Source of the DNA: Cryptomeria japonica
Lineage: Eukaryota; Streptophyta; Pinopsida; Cupressales; Cupressaceae
Direction of reading: 5' to 3'
NCBI RefSeq assembly: GCF_030272615.1
Contig: NC_081405.1
Location: 473,236,008 to 473,300,007 of the forward strand
DNA length: 64,000 bases
Shown: in pieces, positions 34,946-46,953 of the stretch
How positions within the stretch are numbered: position 1 is the stretch's first letter
Layout of the letters: each line of letters begins with the position of its first letter
The notes under the pieces: model-generated
The model's input: only the letters and a program-made list of their open reading frames with translations
Told to the model about the DNA's origin: nothing
The model's database searches: none
Made by a program: the position numbers and the translations under genes

Positions 34946-36482
34946 TGTTGGCATTATTGGCATTAAGTTGTCATTGATGTCAAACTGTTTTGGCAAGGTT
35001 ACCGGAAAGTAACAAGTGTGACTAGTATAGGAAGAGCAAGACATATGATGGAAAATGCACATATGAGTAAGCAGACAAAAGGAAGGATACTAGTACACAT
35101 GAGTTGTGTCATCTACCGATTATCAAGCTTATTGGTAAGGCACAAACCAGGATGAAGTTTGTTTTGTTTGTTATGAAGGTACAATACCGGTGAGCGGAAT
35201 ACAGAGGATGTGTTGCCGATAGTCAACCTTGGTCGACAAAGAATGTCAAACTGACATAGGAATCCAAGTAGAGGTGGATGGTGCCAAGCATGACAGCTGG
35301 ATGCTAGGTGGAGGTATTGCACAGGTTGGTGAAGTGTGCATTGATGTCACAAATCAGCAAGTAGGTCAGCTTTTATGAAAAACTCGCAAGTCTCGGAGGA
35401 TGCCAGAGGACTGCGGCTCAAGGAAGACAAGCTGGCAAAGTGACTGCATTGATCCTGCAAGAAGATTTGATCTTTGTACCCATTTGATGAAGGCAACAAC
35501 TAAGTCATTAATGGCGAATGACAGAGGAAAGCAGAAAAACATGGTGCAGACCTCCAGATTTAGAAAACACACATTGGAATGCGAAGCCTTGCTAGTATTG
35601 ATTGATGTCATGAGATCATATCCCTATAAAATAAGATCTAATCAAATCTGATTGAGTTCGAAATGGAGAAGGCAAAACCTAACACGATAGTGTTGAATGC
35701 GGTTTTAGGCGGGAATCCAAGACTATAAAGTGAGGTGCTCAAGAAAGAAAGGAGGTATGCTTAAGGAGAAGAAGGAGAGGTAAGAGAGCTTGAGTGTAGA
35801 GATGAATCATCTCCCTTAGAATTTATTCTAAGAAATTTGTAGAGTGAGTTAACAAGCAAACCGATGAGAGGGTTTAACCGGTAGTGATAGAGTACCGGTA
35901 AACTGTAGCAAGTCTTATAGTTGAGCTAACTGGTGAGGTGTGATTGATCAAAGAAGGAATCCAAGTGTGACACAATGTGTTGTGAGGATGCGAGAGAGAG
36001 AGAAGAGAGGCCAAGAATTAGAGAGAGCAATCTGTTAACTGGTAGTGTGAGATCCAGTGAAGAAGAGAAGATTGTTAACCGATAGAGATATTTTTGATCA
36101 AGAGTTGCAGAACTCATTCGCAACCAGAAGCTATAGCTATATCAAAATTTTATTTCACTATACATCACCAAGTTATAGCTTGGTGTAGGGGTTGGTGCCC
36201 TAAATCTTTATAATTCAGTGTTTCACTTGTGAGGCTGGATTGGAGCAGTAGTCCGCAACAACATTTCTCACTGAGGTTTTTCCCATATTGGGATTTCCTC
36301 ATAAATCTGGTATTGTGGGTTGCACTTGTGTGTTTGTCTTCTTTGGTATCCTCACTTGTCTTAACTGGTTTGATTATTTAGTGCTTAGGATAATAACTAG
36401 TATTCTAAGGTTGCTTTGAAAAGGAAAAGAATTTAGGAACCACTGATTCACCCCCCCTCTCAGTGGTACATTGTGTTCAACA
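34946..36482 (+). repeat. 5' LTR of element B1
   Basis: 1537 bp; starts TGTTGGCATTATTGGCATTA and ends GTGTTCAACA. It contains repeated ACCGG/CCGGT words, a TATA box near 35724, the U5 motif TTTTTCCCATATTGGG near 36278 and the CACCCCCCCTCTCAGTGG stretch near 36449. Confidence 0.88.
35723..35730 (+). promoter_or_regulatory. TATA box of element B
   Basis: CTATAAAG, followed by TGAGGTGCTC. The second LTR has TTATAAAGAGAGGTGCTTG near 42773 at the same place. Confidence 0.6.
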
Positions 36483-36484
36483 AT

Positions 36485-36497
36485 TGGTATCAGAGCC
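36485..36497 (+). other. Primer-binding site of B1
   Basis: TGGTATCAGAGCC two bases after the LTR end, the standard Copia site complementary to the 3' end of initiator methionine tRNA. Confidence 0.9.
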
Positions 36498-36548
36498 TAG
36501 GTTCCTAGTTGTTAAAAAACCTTGGCTAGATTCTATACTTCGAATACA

Positions 36549-38620
36549 ATGGCAAGAAATGAGTCTGCTTCCTCAAAAGCCCCCATGTTTGATGGATCCA
36601 ACTATTCTTTTTGGAGAAGAAGAATGGAGACCTATATTTCCTCCCTTGGTTTTGATGTGTGGATGTCTATCAGGAATGGGTATGTTTTCCCTAGTGTTCC
36701 TCCCACTGATCCAAATGCCAAGAAGCAGTATGAGAACAAAGGCCAAACATGCTATCTTGAGTGGGTTGTCTAATAATGAGTTTTTCAAGGTCATGCATTG
36801 TGCATCTGTCAAGGAGACTTGTGATAAAATGCAGAGGTTATTTGAAGGAGATGCAAAAGTCAAAGAGGCCAAGCTACAAGCACTAAGGGTTCAACTTGAA
36901 GGCATCAAGATGAAGAATAAAGAAAATATTGTAGACTATCTTCACAGATTTGATGAAACTGTGAACACCATCAGAGGACATGGAGAATAAATTCAAGATG
37001 AGATTATTTTCAAGAAGGTACTTAGATGTCTCACACCTAAGTATGATACTAGGGTGTATGCCATAGAAGAAGCCAAGGATCTAAAGACCTTCACAATGGA
37101 TGCGCTCTTTGGCTCATTAACAACCTATGAAATGAGAACAACCAGTGATACATCCTCAAGGAAAGAGGTAGCGTTCAATTCCATCAAGAAGGGCAAAGAA
37201 GTGGTTTCTCATAAAGGTTACAGTGAAGACTTTGATGCAGAGGTATAAAAATTTGTTAGAAATCTCAAAAGAGGGTCCGACAAGTATAAAGGAATGCTAC
37301 AAATATTTTAACAGTGGTAAAGTTGGACACTTTGCTGCAAAATGTCCTTTTAACAAAACCGGTGGAGATGAGTTAAGAGGTTTTAGCAGATCTGCTGGTA
37401 AAGATAGATAAAGAAATGTCTACCGGCAAGGAAGAAGAGGCTAAAGGAAGCAAAACAACCTCTATACTATTGAAAATGATTCCATATATGAAGAGAGTGC
37501 ATCAAAATATGACTACCACGAGAATGACATAAAAGTTAGTCTCTTTATGGCACTTAATGAACCAGTAGGTGAAGAGGAGGAAGAAGAGGATATCGAGGCT
37601 GAAGTGGATTTAGAAGGAGAGCTTATAGGTGCTCTTAAGGAATTGAGTAAAACAAGAAGAGAACTCAAGAAGTTCAAGATTGCTGCAGTAGATGAACAAG
37701 GTCTCTTGAAGAAATCACTAGTTGAGTTAAATCAAGTTATATTAGACTTGAAACTGCAGTTGGAAGAAGCCAAGAGGATATGTGAAGTTAAATCCTCTGA
37801 TCTGATGAAGAAGGAAAAGGAGCATCAAGATTTGGAAGAATAAATAGTAAAGCTCAGAAAAGAGCTTGAAGAAAGTAAGGAAGAAATAAAAGTGAGAAGC
37901 AAATATGAAGGCAACATTGAAGCCTTAGACAAGATGTTGAGCAAACAAAAGTAATCCAAAGATATTGGTGGCTTAGGATTTGAAGAAGGTCAAAGTTAAA
38001 ACAAAAAAGACAAATCCCGTAAGGAGATACAGTTCACCTCTTCCAATGAAGGTAAACAGAAGAAGACATTCACAGTAAGCAAGGATACCAGGAAGAAAAT
38101 ATGTAGATGCTATGAGAAATTGCCACACAAACTGGTATACACAAGCAATGAAGCGGAGGCCACAATCAATGTACCGAGATGCAGATCCAAGGATAAATGG
38201 AAGAATTGACCATGAAGGATTCACTAGTGTCGACAACATGAAGGTTAGACCCCCAATGAGGTAGTCGTTTGTAGTACCAAGGCAACCTAACCGGTATGTT
38301 TCAAACTTTCATGGTTACTATTACCGGTGTAACAAATTTGGGCTTAGAATAGGTAACTATAGATTGACCAATAAGCCCACTATGAGTTATGAAAGTAGAA
38401 ATAATTTTAATGCACTCTGAGATATGAATTTAGTCTGTTATCAATGCAATCAATATGGTCATAGGAGTTTTGAATGTAGAAAGAATAAACTGGTGCCCTA
38501 CAATAATTTTAAAGATTCATTTTTAAATGAAAATGTGAAATGCTATAACTGTCAAGAGTTTGGACATATAGAGAATTTTTGTAAGAACGGGAAGATCAAG
38601 TAGAAGAAGACAAATGCTAA
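36549..38620 (+). pseudogene. B1 gag (Copia capsid/nucleocapsid), decayed
   Basis: The ATG at 36549 (MARNESASS) matches the start of the second copy. The capsid part (UBN2-like; GSNYSFWRRRMETYI near residue 20) breaks at about 36745, where four bases present in B2 are missing, and continues in another frame from KAKHAILSGLS to about 37250. A first zinc knuckle near 37310 has lost its first two cysteines (Tyr, Ser). An acidic stretch and a long coiled coil (37547-37950) follow, ending in LDKMLSKQK and GGLGFEEG. Two more knuckles, CYQCNQYGHRSFEC (near 38437) and CYNCQEFGHIENFC (near 38544), are intact. The coiled-coil insertion between the knuckles is the unusual trait of this family. Confidence 0.8.
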
Positions 38621-38739
38621 TCAAGAACTGGTAGTTGAACCGGAGCACAAAATAACAACTGACAAGAAGAAGGAAATCAAACCGGTATGGATTGAAAAAG
38701 AAAAGTACAAGGCAAGATCAAGTCTGATAGTGCAAACCG

Positions 38740-41700
38740 CCTTACATGCTGAAAGGAAAAATCTATGGGTTTTAGATAGTGGTTGTTCCAACCACATGAC
38801 TGGTGATAAAAGAAATTTATCAAGCTTGAAGACTGAAATGGTGGTTCAGTAAGATTTAGAGACAACTCATCCATAAAAATAAAGGCAAAAGGTACTCTAA
38901 ATATTGATGGAAAATTCAAGGCACATGATGTATATTATGTACAAGGACGAAAGCACAATCTACTGAGTGTAATTCAGATGTGTGACAAAGGTTATAAATT
39001 CACCTTTGACTCAATCAGTTGACAGAAAAAGAAAGAGAGTACCGGCCAGGTTGTGGCAGAAGGAAAGAGAATAAATGGGAATGTTTACAACCTGAAGAAT
39101 GTTATAAGTCCCAATGCATGATGAGACATATTGATGAAAGTTGGTTGTGGCATCAAAGATTAGGCCACTTAAACTTTGATAACTTAATTGCAGTAAGAAA
39201 AAAGGGGTGTGTAAGGAATATTCTAGCCATCATCAAACTAGTAAGCACATTTTGTGACAAATGTGTAAAAGGGAAGCAAACTAAGGTGATATTTAGGACA
39301 AAAGAGCACAACACCTCAAGACCACTTGAGATTGTACATACAGGTTTGTGTGGTGCAACTAGGACAAGAGCTCTTGTTGGAGAAAGATATTTTATGCTCT
39401 TTATTGATGATTATTTAAGAATGACATGGGTCACTTTCTTGCAAGATAAATCACAAGCTTTTGACAGATTCAAGATCTTTAGGAAGATGGTGGAGAAGGA
39501 AAGTGGATGCAAGCTAAAATTTCTAAGATCAAACCGGGGTGGAGAGTTCACATCAAATGCATTTGAAGATTATTGTGAAAGAAATGGAATTAGAAGGCAA
39601 TACTCAACCCCTAGGACACCACAACAAAATGGTGTTGTAGAAAGGAAGAATAGGACAATCAACAAGATGAACCATGTTAAATGAGGTCAGTCTACCAGAT
39701 ACATATATGAAGGAACCTGTTCAACCTATTGCATATACCTTGAACTAGGTTCAACTAAGAAAAGACAACAAAATGACACCTTATGAGTTGTGTTATGACC
39801 AGAAGTTATCATTCAAATACTTCAAAGTATTTGGAAGCAAGTGTTTTATCAAGAGAGATATGGATGGTATATGTAGTTTTTAATCCATGAGTGATGAAGG
39901 AATCTTCCTTGGTTACTCATCTAACAACAATGCCTACAAATGCTACAACAAGAGACTAAGAAGAGTCATTGAGAGTGTGCATGTAAAAGTTGATGAAGAT
40001 ATGCACAAAGGAAGTAAATCAAAGGTAAACCGATATGATGATTTTGGTGATGAAGGTGAGAAAGCTCAGTTAGATAATGAACCTGAAGAAGCATCCAAGG
40101 AGGCTCCCAATTGGTATGTGAATTTGAATCACCTAAAAGAGAAAATTCCAGGAAATAAGAGTGATGGTGTGCAGACTAGAAGAAGACTTTCTTGGAATGA
40201 TGAACAAGTCAACTTCTGCCCCATGACTGAAATAAAACCTAAAACATTCAATGAGGCTAGAAAAAGACAAGAATGGATGGATGCCATGGAAGAAGAACTA
40301 CAAAAGATTGAGAAGAACAAGACTTGGGAATTAGTCCCTAGACTGGAAGACAAGAACATCATTGGCACTAAGTGGGTCTAACAGAATAAGATGAATGAAG
40401 AAGGTAAAATTGTTAGGCATGAAGGTAGACTTTGGTGCAAAGGATACTCTCAAATAGAGGGTATTTAATTTGAAGAAACATTTGCACCAGTAGCTAGATT
40501 AGAAGCAATTAGGATATTTCTAGCCTTTTCTGCCTACAAGGGTTATAAAGTGTATCAGATGGATGTAAAATCTGCCTTCCTAAATGGAAATTTGGAAGAA
40601 GTGTACATGGAGTAGCCAAAAGGGTTTCTACTACATGATGATAATACCTTTGTGTGCCAGTTGAAGAGAGCCCTGTATGCCTTAGAAAGCTCCTAGAGAA
40701 ATGGTATTCAAGATTAGATCAAAACCTGAAGGAGAAAGGATTCAGAAAGGGGAGTGCTGACAATAATTTATACATAAAGAAATATGGAAACCACATGATC
40801 ATTATGGTTGTATATGTAGATGACATTATTTTTGGAGGCAACAAGGAAACCCTTTGCAAACAATTTACTGATCATATACAGTCAGAATTTGAGATGTAAA
40901 TGCTTGGTGAATTGACATACTTCCTTGGTTTGCAGATATTACAACAAGATAAGGGAATCTTTATCTCACAAACCAAGTATGCAAAGGATATGTTGAAGAA
41001 ATTTTAACTGGAGGATTGCAAACTGGTAAGTACCCCCATGGTGACTGGAAGTAAATTAAGCAAGAGTGATGAATCACCAATGGTGGATCAGACATTGTAT
41101 ACATCCATGATAGGTAGTCTATTGTATGTAACTGCTTCTAGACCAGATATAGTACAGGTAGTGTGCATGGTGGCCATGTTTCAAGCTGCACCTAAGTAGT
41201 CACATATGAATGTTGTAAGCAAAATATTTAGCTACCTCCAAGGAACACTGAGCTATGGATTGTGGTACCCTAAACAAGGGGAATTAATCTTGGAAGAGTA
41301 CATTGATGCTGATTGGGTAGGTTGCATTGATGATCGGAAGAGCACAAGTGGTGGTGCATTCTTCCTAGGTGGCCGGTTGGTCTCATGGCATAACAAGAAG
41401 CAAGATTCAGTCTCCTTATCAACTGTTGAAGTAGAATACATTGTTGTTGCTACACGCTGCTCTCAGGTACTTTGGATGAAGAAAACCCTTAAAGACATAC
41501 AAGTGGACATCATTGATCCTATACTCATCTAGTGTGATAATTCGAGTTCTATCAGCATAGCAAAGAATCCAGTGATGCATTCTAGGACAAAGTATATTGC
41601 CATCAAGTATTATTTTCCCAAAGATAATGTTGAAGGACAAGAAGTAAAGATGGACTATGTCCCTACCGAAGAACAAGTAGCAAACATTTTCACTAATTCA

Positions 41701-41769
41701 TTACTAGTAAGGACCTTTGAGTACCTAAGACACGGGTTGGGAGTTGTGTCACCTCCCTTATGCACTTAA
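38740..41769 (+). pseudogene. B1 pol: protease, integrase, reverse transcriptase, RNase H
   Basis: Protease core LDSGCSNHMTGD near 38772. GAG-pre-integrase zinc motif around WLWHQRLGHLNFDN (39142) with CDKCVKGK (39257). The integrase core is open from 39019 to 39684, with HTGLCG, FIDDY, RGGEF and TPQQNGVVERKNR in order; its first Asp of the DDE triad is replaced (HTGLCG for HTDLCG). After a frame change comes the GIFLGYS region (39899). Reverse transcriptase runs from about 40249, TKWV then a stop, [10 protein letters not shown] (40560), YVDDIIFGG (40812), GLQI (40929). RNase H at 41206-41769 has DADWVG, KSTSGGAFFLG, STVEVEY and a final VANIFTNSL. At least a dozen stops or frameshifts are present. 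Confidence 0.85.
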
Positions 41770-41988
41770 GAAAAGAAGGATTTATATGGTTCAGGGAAAG
41801 TTCATAGCAACATCTATAACTATTGAACCACATCTCAGTACCGACTACAATCATAGGTAGTAGCCTAAGGGGGAGCTAGGTATGGGTCAAAGGGGGAGTC
41901 ATACCCTTTTTCATTGTGTCAAAGGGGGAGAAATCTACTACTTTGAAGTTTCTTGCAGTAAGTTGACATCAATACCAAAGGGGGAGAT
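41770..41988 (+). promoter_or_regulatory. B1 3' untranslated region with four purine tracts
   Basis: AAGGGGGAG occurs at about 41867, 41890, 41922 and 41979; the last, within CCAAAGGGGGAGATTATTGG, directly precedes the LTR and is the functional polypurine tract. The extra tracts may be older duplicates of the LTR-priming site. Confidence 0.75.
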
Positions 41989-43545
41989 TATTGGCATTAT
42001 TGGCATTAGTTTGTCATTGATGTCAAAATGGGTTGGCAAGGTCACTGGTAAGTAAGAAGTGCGATCGGTATAGGAAGAGAAAGACATATGATGGAAAATG
42101 CACATATGAGTAAGCAGAAAAAGAGAAGGCTACTGATACACATGAGTTATGTCATCTACTGGTTATCAAGATTACTGATAAAGCACATACCAAGATGAAT
42201 CTTGTTTTGTTTGTTATGAAGTCATAATACCGGATAGAAGAACAAAGAGGATGTGTTGCCGGTAGTCAACATTGGTTAACAAAGAATGTCAAACTGACAT
42301 AGGAATCCAAGCCAAGGTGGATGTTGCCAAGCATGGCAGCTAGATGGCAGGTGGAGGTATTGCATAGGTCGATGGAGTGTGCATCGACATAAAAAATTAG
42401 CAAGCATGTCAACTTTTATGAAGAACCCACAAGTCACAGAGGATGCCAGAGGATTGCAGTGCAACTCAAGAAAGGCAAGCTGGCAAAGCAAGTGCACTGA
42501 TCTTGCAAGAATATTTAATCTTCATACCCATTTGATAAAGGAAACAATAAAGTCATTAATGGTGAATGACAAAGAAAAACAGAAAAGCATGGCACAAACC
42601 TCCAGATTTATAAAACGCACATTGGAATGTGAAACTTCACTGGTATTGATTGATGTCATGAAGATCATATCCCTGGAAAATAAGATCTAATCAAATCTGA
42701 TTGAGTTCAAAATGGACAATGCAAAACCTAACATGACACTATTGAATGCGGTTCTAGGCAAAAATCCAAGATTATAAAGAGAGGTGCTTGAGGCATAAAC
42801 GAGGTATGCTTAAGGAGAAGAAGGAGAGTGAAGATAGCTTGAGTGCAGAGAAGAATCATCTCCCTTAGAATTTATTCTAGGAAAGCTGCAGAGTGAGTTA
42901 ACAAGAAAACCGGTGAGAGGGTTTAACTGGTAGTGATAGAGTACCAGTAAATTGTAGTAGGTCTTACAGTTGAGCTAACCAGTGACGTGTGATTGATCAA
43001 AGAAGGCATCCAAGTGTGACACAGTGTGTTGTAAGGCTATGAGAGAGATAGAAAAGAGGCCAAGAATAAAAGAGAGCAATCTATTAGTTGACAGTGTGAG
43101 ATCCAGTGAAGAAGAGAAGACTATTAACCGATAGAGATATTTTTGATCAAGAGTTGCAGGACTCATTTGAAACCAGAAGCTATAACTGTATCAAAATTTT
43201 ATTTCACTATACATCACCAAGTTTGAGCTTGGTGCAAGGGTTGATTCTCCTTGGGTTGGTGCCCTAAATCTTTTTAATTCAATGTTTCACTTGTGAGGCT
43301 GGATTGTAGCAGTAGTCTGCACTAGAATTTCTCACCGAGGTTTTTGCCATATTGTTTTTTCCTTGTACATCTGGTTTTGTGGGTTGCATTTGTGTGTTTT
43401 TCTTCTTTGGTATCCTCACTTGTCTTAACCGGTTTGACTATTTAGTGCTTAGGATATTAATCGGTATTCTAAGGTTGCTTTGAAAAGGAAAATAATTTAG
43501 GAACCACTGATTCACCCCCCTCTTAGTGGTACATTGTGTTCAACA
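41989..43545 (+). repeat. LTR shared by B1 (3' LTR) and B2 (5' LTR)
   Basis: 1557 bp, starting TATTGGCATT (TGTT changed to TATT) and ending GTGTTCAACA. It aligns with 34946-36482 along the full length, with an extra TTGATTCTCCTTGGG-like insertion near 43230 relative to the first. Directly followed by a primer-binding site. Confidence 0.88.
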
Positions 43546-43547
43546 AT

Positions 43548-43560
43548 TGGTATCAGAGCC
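43548..43560 (+). other. Primer-binding site of B2
   Basis: TGGTATCAGAGCC, identical to the B1 site. Confidence 0.88.
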
Positions 43561-43611
43561 TAGGGTCCTAGTTGTTTAAAAACCTTGGCTAGATTCTGGA
43601 CTTAGAAAAAA

Positions 43612-45683
43612 ATGGCAAGAAATGAGTCTGCTTCCTCAAAATCCCCCATGTTTGATGGATCCAACTATGCTTTTTGGAGCAGAAGAATGGAGACCTATAT
43701 TTCCTCCCTTGGTTTTGATGTGTGGATGTCTGTAAAGAATGGGTATGTTCTCCCTAGTGTTCCTCCCATTGATCCATATGCCAAGAAGGAGTATGAGAAC
43801 AATGCAAAGGGCAAACATGCTATCTTGAGCGGGCTATCTGATAATGAGTTTGTGAAGGTCATGAACTATGTATTTGCTAAGGAGACTCGGGAGAAAATGT
43901 AGAGGTTTTTTGAAGGAGATGAAAAAGTCAAAGAGGCCAAGCTGCAAGCACTAAGGGGCCAACTAGAATGCAGACTACCTGCACAGATTTGATGAAACTG
44001 TGAACACAATCATAGGACTTGGAGAAGAAATTGCAGATGAGATTCTTGTCAAGAAGGTACTTAGATCTCTCACACCTAAGTATGATACTAAGGTGTCTGC
44101 CATAGAAAAAGCCAAGGATCTAAAGACCTTCACAATGGATGAGCTCTTTGGCTGACCGAAAACCTATGAAATGAGAACAATAGGTGATACATCCTCAAGG
44201 AAAGAGGCAGCATTCAAATCCACCAAAAAGGGCAAAGAAGTGGTTGCTCATAAAGGGTCCAGTGAAGACTCTGATGCAGAGGTAGCAAACTTTGTTAGAA
44301 ATCATGAAAGAAGGTCCAACAATTATAAAGGAATGCTACCACTCAAATATTTTAAGTGTGGTAAAGTTGGACACTTTGTTCCAAAATATCCTTTTAATGA
44401 AATTGGTGGAGATGAGTCAAGAGGTTTTAATAGATCTACTAATAAAGATAAAGAAAGAAATGTCTACCGACAAGGAAGAAGAGGCTACCAGAAGCAAAAC
44501 AACCTCTATACTATTGAGGATGATACCACAGAAGAAGAAAGTGCATTAGAAGATGACTACCATGAGAATGGCAGAAAAGTTAGTCTTTTTATGGCACTTG
44601 ATGAACCAATAGGTGAAGAGGAGGAAGAAGAGGATATTGAGGCTAAAGTGGATTTAGAAGGAGAGCTTATTGGTGCTCTTGAGGAGCTGAGTAAAACATG
44701 AAGATAACTCAAGAAGTTCAAGCATGCTGCAGTAGATGAGCAAGGTCTCTTGAAGCAATCCCTGGATGAGTCAAATCAAGTTATATTTGGAACTGCAGTT
44801 GGAAGAACCCAAGAGGATATGTGAAGTTAAATCCTCTAATCTGATGAAGAAGGAAAAGGAGCATCAAGGTCTGGAAGAAGAAATAGAAAAGCTTAGAAAG
44901 GAGCTTGAAGAAAGTAAGGAAGAAATAAAAGTGAGAAGCAAATATGAAGGCAACATTGAAGCCTTAGACAAGATGTTGAGCAAACAGAAGCAATCCTAAG
45001 ATACCGGTGGCTTAGGAATTGAAGAAGGTCAAGGTTAAAATAACAAAGAAATATCTAGTAAGGAGATATAGTTCACCTCTTCCAATGAAGGTAAAGAGAA
45101 GAAGACGTTGACAATAAGCAAGGATACCAGGAAGAAAATATATGCAGATGCTATGAGAAATCGCCACACAAATTGGTATACACAAGCAATGAACCGAAGG
45201 CCACACTCATTGTACCGACATGCAGATCTAAGGAGAAATGGAAGAATTGAACATGAAGGATTCACTAGAGTCAAGAACATGAAGGGAAGACCCCCGATGA
45301 GGCAGTCATTTGCATGACCAAGGTAAGCTAACTGGTATGTTTCAAACTTTCATGGTTACTGTAACCAGTGTAACAAATTTGGGTATATAATAGATAATTG
45401 TAGATTAACCAATAAGCCCAATATGAGTTATGAAAGTATAAATCCTTTTAATGCACTCTGGGATATGAATGTTATCTGTGATCAGTGCAATGGATATGGT
45501 CATAGGAGTTTTGAATGTAAAAAGAATAAACTGGTGCCCTACAATAATTTTAATGATTCATCTTTAAATGAGAATATGAAAGGCTATAACTGGCAAGAGT
45601 TTGGACATATAGAAAAGTTTTATAAAAACATGAAGATCAAGCAGAAGAAGACAAATCCTGATCAAGAACTGGTAGTTGAATGA
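43612..45683 (+). pseudogene. B2 gag, decayed
   Basis: Starts MARNESASSKSPMFDG. The capsid part is open through 43902 (97 codons), where a TAG stops it; about 30 bases are missing near 43970 relative to B1. The first zinc knuckle (near 44349, YFKCGKVGHFVPKYPF) has its first and last Cys changed to Tyr. The coiled-coil region spans roughly 44590-44999, with LDKMLSKQKQS at its end. A basic segment (45108-45317) and then one good knuckle (CDQCNGYGHRSFEC, near 45477) and one damaged (NWQEFGHIEKFY, near 45587) follow. Comparison with B1 shows which breaks are private to each copy. Confidence 0.8.
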
Positions 45684-45764
45684 GAGCACAAAATAGCAGC
45701 TAACAAGAAGAAGGAAACCAAACCAGTATGGGTTGAAAAAGAAAAGTACAAGGAAGAATCAAGT

Positions 45765-46953
45765 TTGATAGTGCAGACTACCTTACATGCTGAAAGGAAA
45801 AATCTATGGGTTGTAGACAGTGGTTGTTCCAACCACATGACTAGTGATAGAAATAAATTTATCAAGCTTGAAGACTGGAATGGTGGTTTAGTAAGATTCA
45901 GAGACAACTCATCTATCAAAATAAAGGGAAAAGGTACTCTAAATATTGATGGAAAATTAAAGGTAAGTGATGTAGATTATGTAGAAGGCCTAAAGAACAA
46001 TCTATTGAGTGTGAGTCATATGTGTGACAAAGGTCATAAATTCACCTTTGACTCAACCAGTTGCCAAATAAAGAAAGAGAGTACCGGTTAGGTTGTGGCA
46101 GAAGGAATGATAACAGTTGGGAATATTTATAACCTGAAGGAATGCTATAAGTCCCAATGCATGATGGGATAGGTTTATGAAAGTTGGTTGTGGCATTGAT
46201 GATTAGGTCACATAAACTTTGATAACTTAATTGCAGTAAGAAGAAAGGGGTGTGCAAGGAATATTCCACCCTTCGTCAAACCCGTAAATGTATTTTGTGA
46301 TGAATGTGTAAAAGGGAAGAAGACTAAGGTGAGGTTTAGGACAAAAGAGCACAAAACTTCAAGACCACTTGAGATTGTACATACAGATCTGTGTGGTTCA
46401 ACTAGGACAAGAGCTCTTGTTGGTGGAAGATATTTTAATGCTCATTATTGATGAATATTTAAGAATGACATGGGTCACTTTCCTACAAGATAAATCACAA
46501 GCATTTGACAGATTCAATATCTTTAGGAAGATAGTGGAGAAGGAAAGTGGATGCAAGCTAAAATGTCTAAGATCGGGCCGGGGTGGATAGTTCACATCAA
46601 ATGAGTTTGAAGATTATTGTGAAAGACATGGAATTAGAAGGCAATACTCAACCCCTAGGACACCACAACAAAATGGTGTGGTAGAAAGGAAGAACAGGAC
46701 AATCAAGGAGATGGCTAGAACCATGTTAAATGAGGATAGTCTGCCAGATACATATTGGAAGGAAGTTGTTCATACTATTACATATACCTTGAACCGGGTT
46801 CAACTAAAAACAAATAGCAGAATGACACCTTATGAGTTGTGGTATGACCAGAAGCCATCAGTCAAATACTTGAAAGTATTTGGAAGAAAGTGTTTTATCA
46901 AGAGAGATATGTATGGTCTTGGTAGTTTTGACTCTAGGAGTGATGAAGGAATA
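45765..46953 (+). pseudogene. B2 protease and integrase, cut by element C
   Basis: The protease frame 45765-46091 keeps VVDSGCSNHMTSD, an intact Asp-Ser-Gly active site. The GAG-pre-integrase part (46117-46380) has stops and the WLWH motif near 46180. The integrase core reads HTDLCGSTRTRALVGG (46380, first Asp present) with a frame slip near 46434, RGG then a stop at 46588, and TPRTPQQNGVVERKNR near 46660. The frame 46678-46953 reaches DSRSDEGI, where element C interrupts. Confidence 0.82.

Larger units (their letters stand above)
34946..43545 (+). mobile_element. Element B, first copy (B1): Ty1/Copia retrotransposon
   Basis: 5' LTR 34946-36482, Met-tRNA-type primer site, gag and pol in Copia order (integrase before reverse transcriptase), polypurine tract, and an LTR at 41989-43545. 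It is followed directly by another primer site and a second gag-pol (B2), so the LTR at 41989-43545 is shared. The five bases before the first LTR are TGTTG; the other flank is lost because of the tandem. Many stops and frameshifts make it inactive. Confidence 0.88.
43546..46953 (+). mobile_element. Element B, second copy (B2), truncated by element C
   Basis: Begins with the primer site TGGTATCAGAGCC at 43548 right after the shared LTR and runs through gag, protease and most of integrase, closely parallel to B1. It stops inside the region that in B1 continues GAAGGAATCTTCCTTGG, where element C inserted. Reverse transcriptase, RNase H and the distal LTR are not found to the right of element C within the window. 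Confidence 0.85.
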
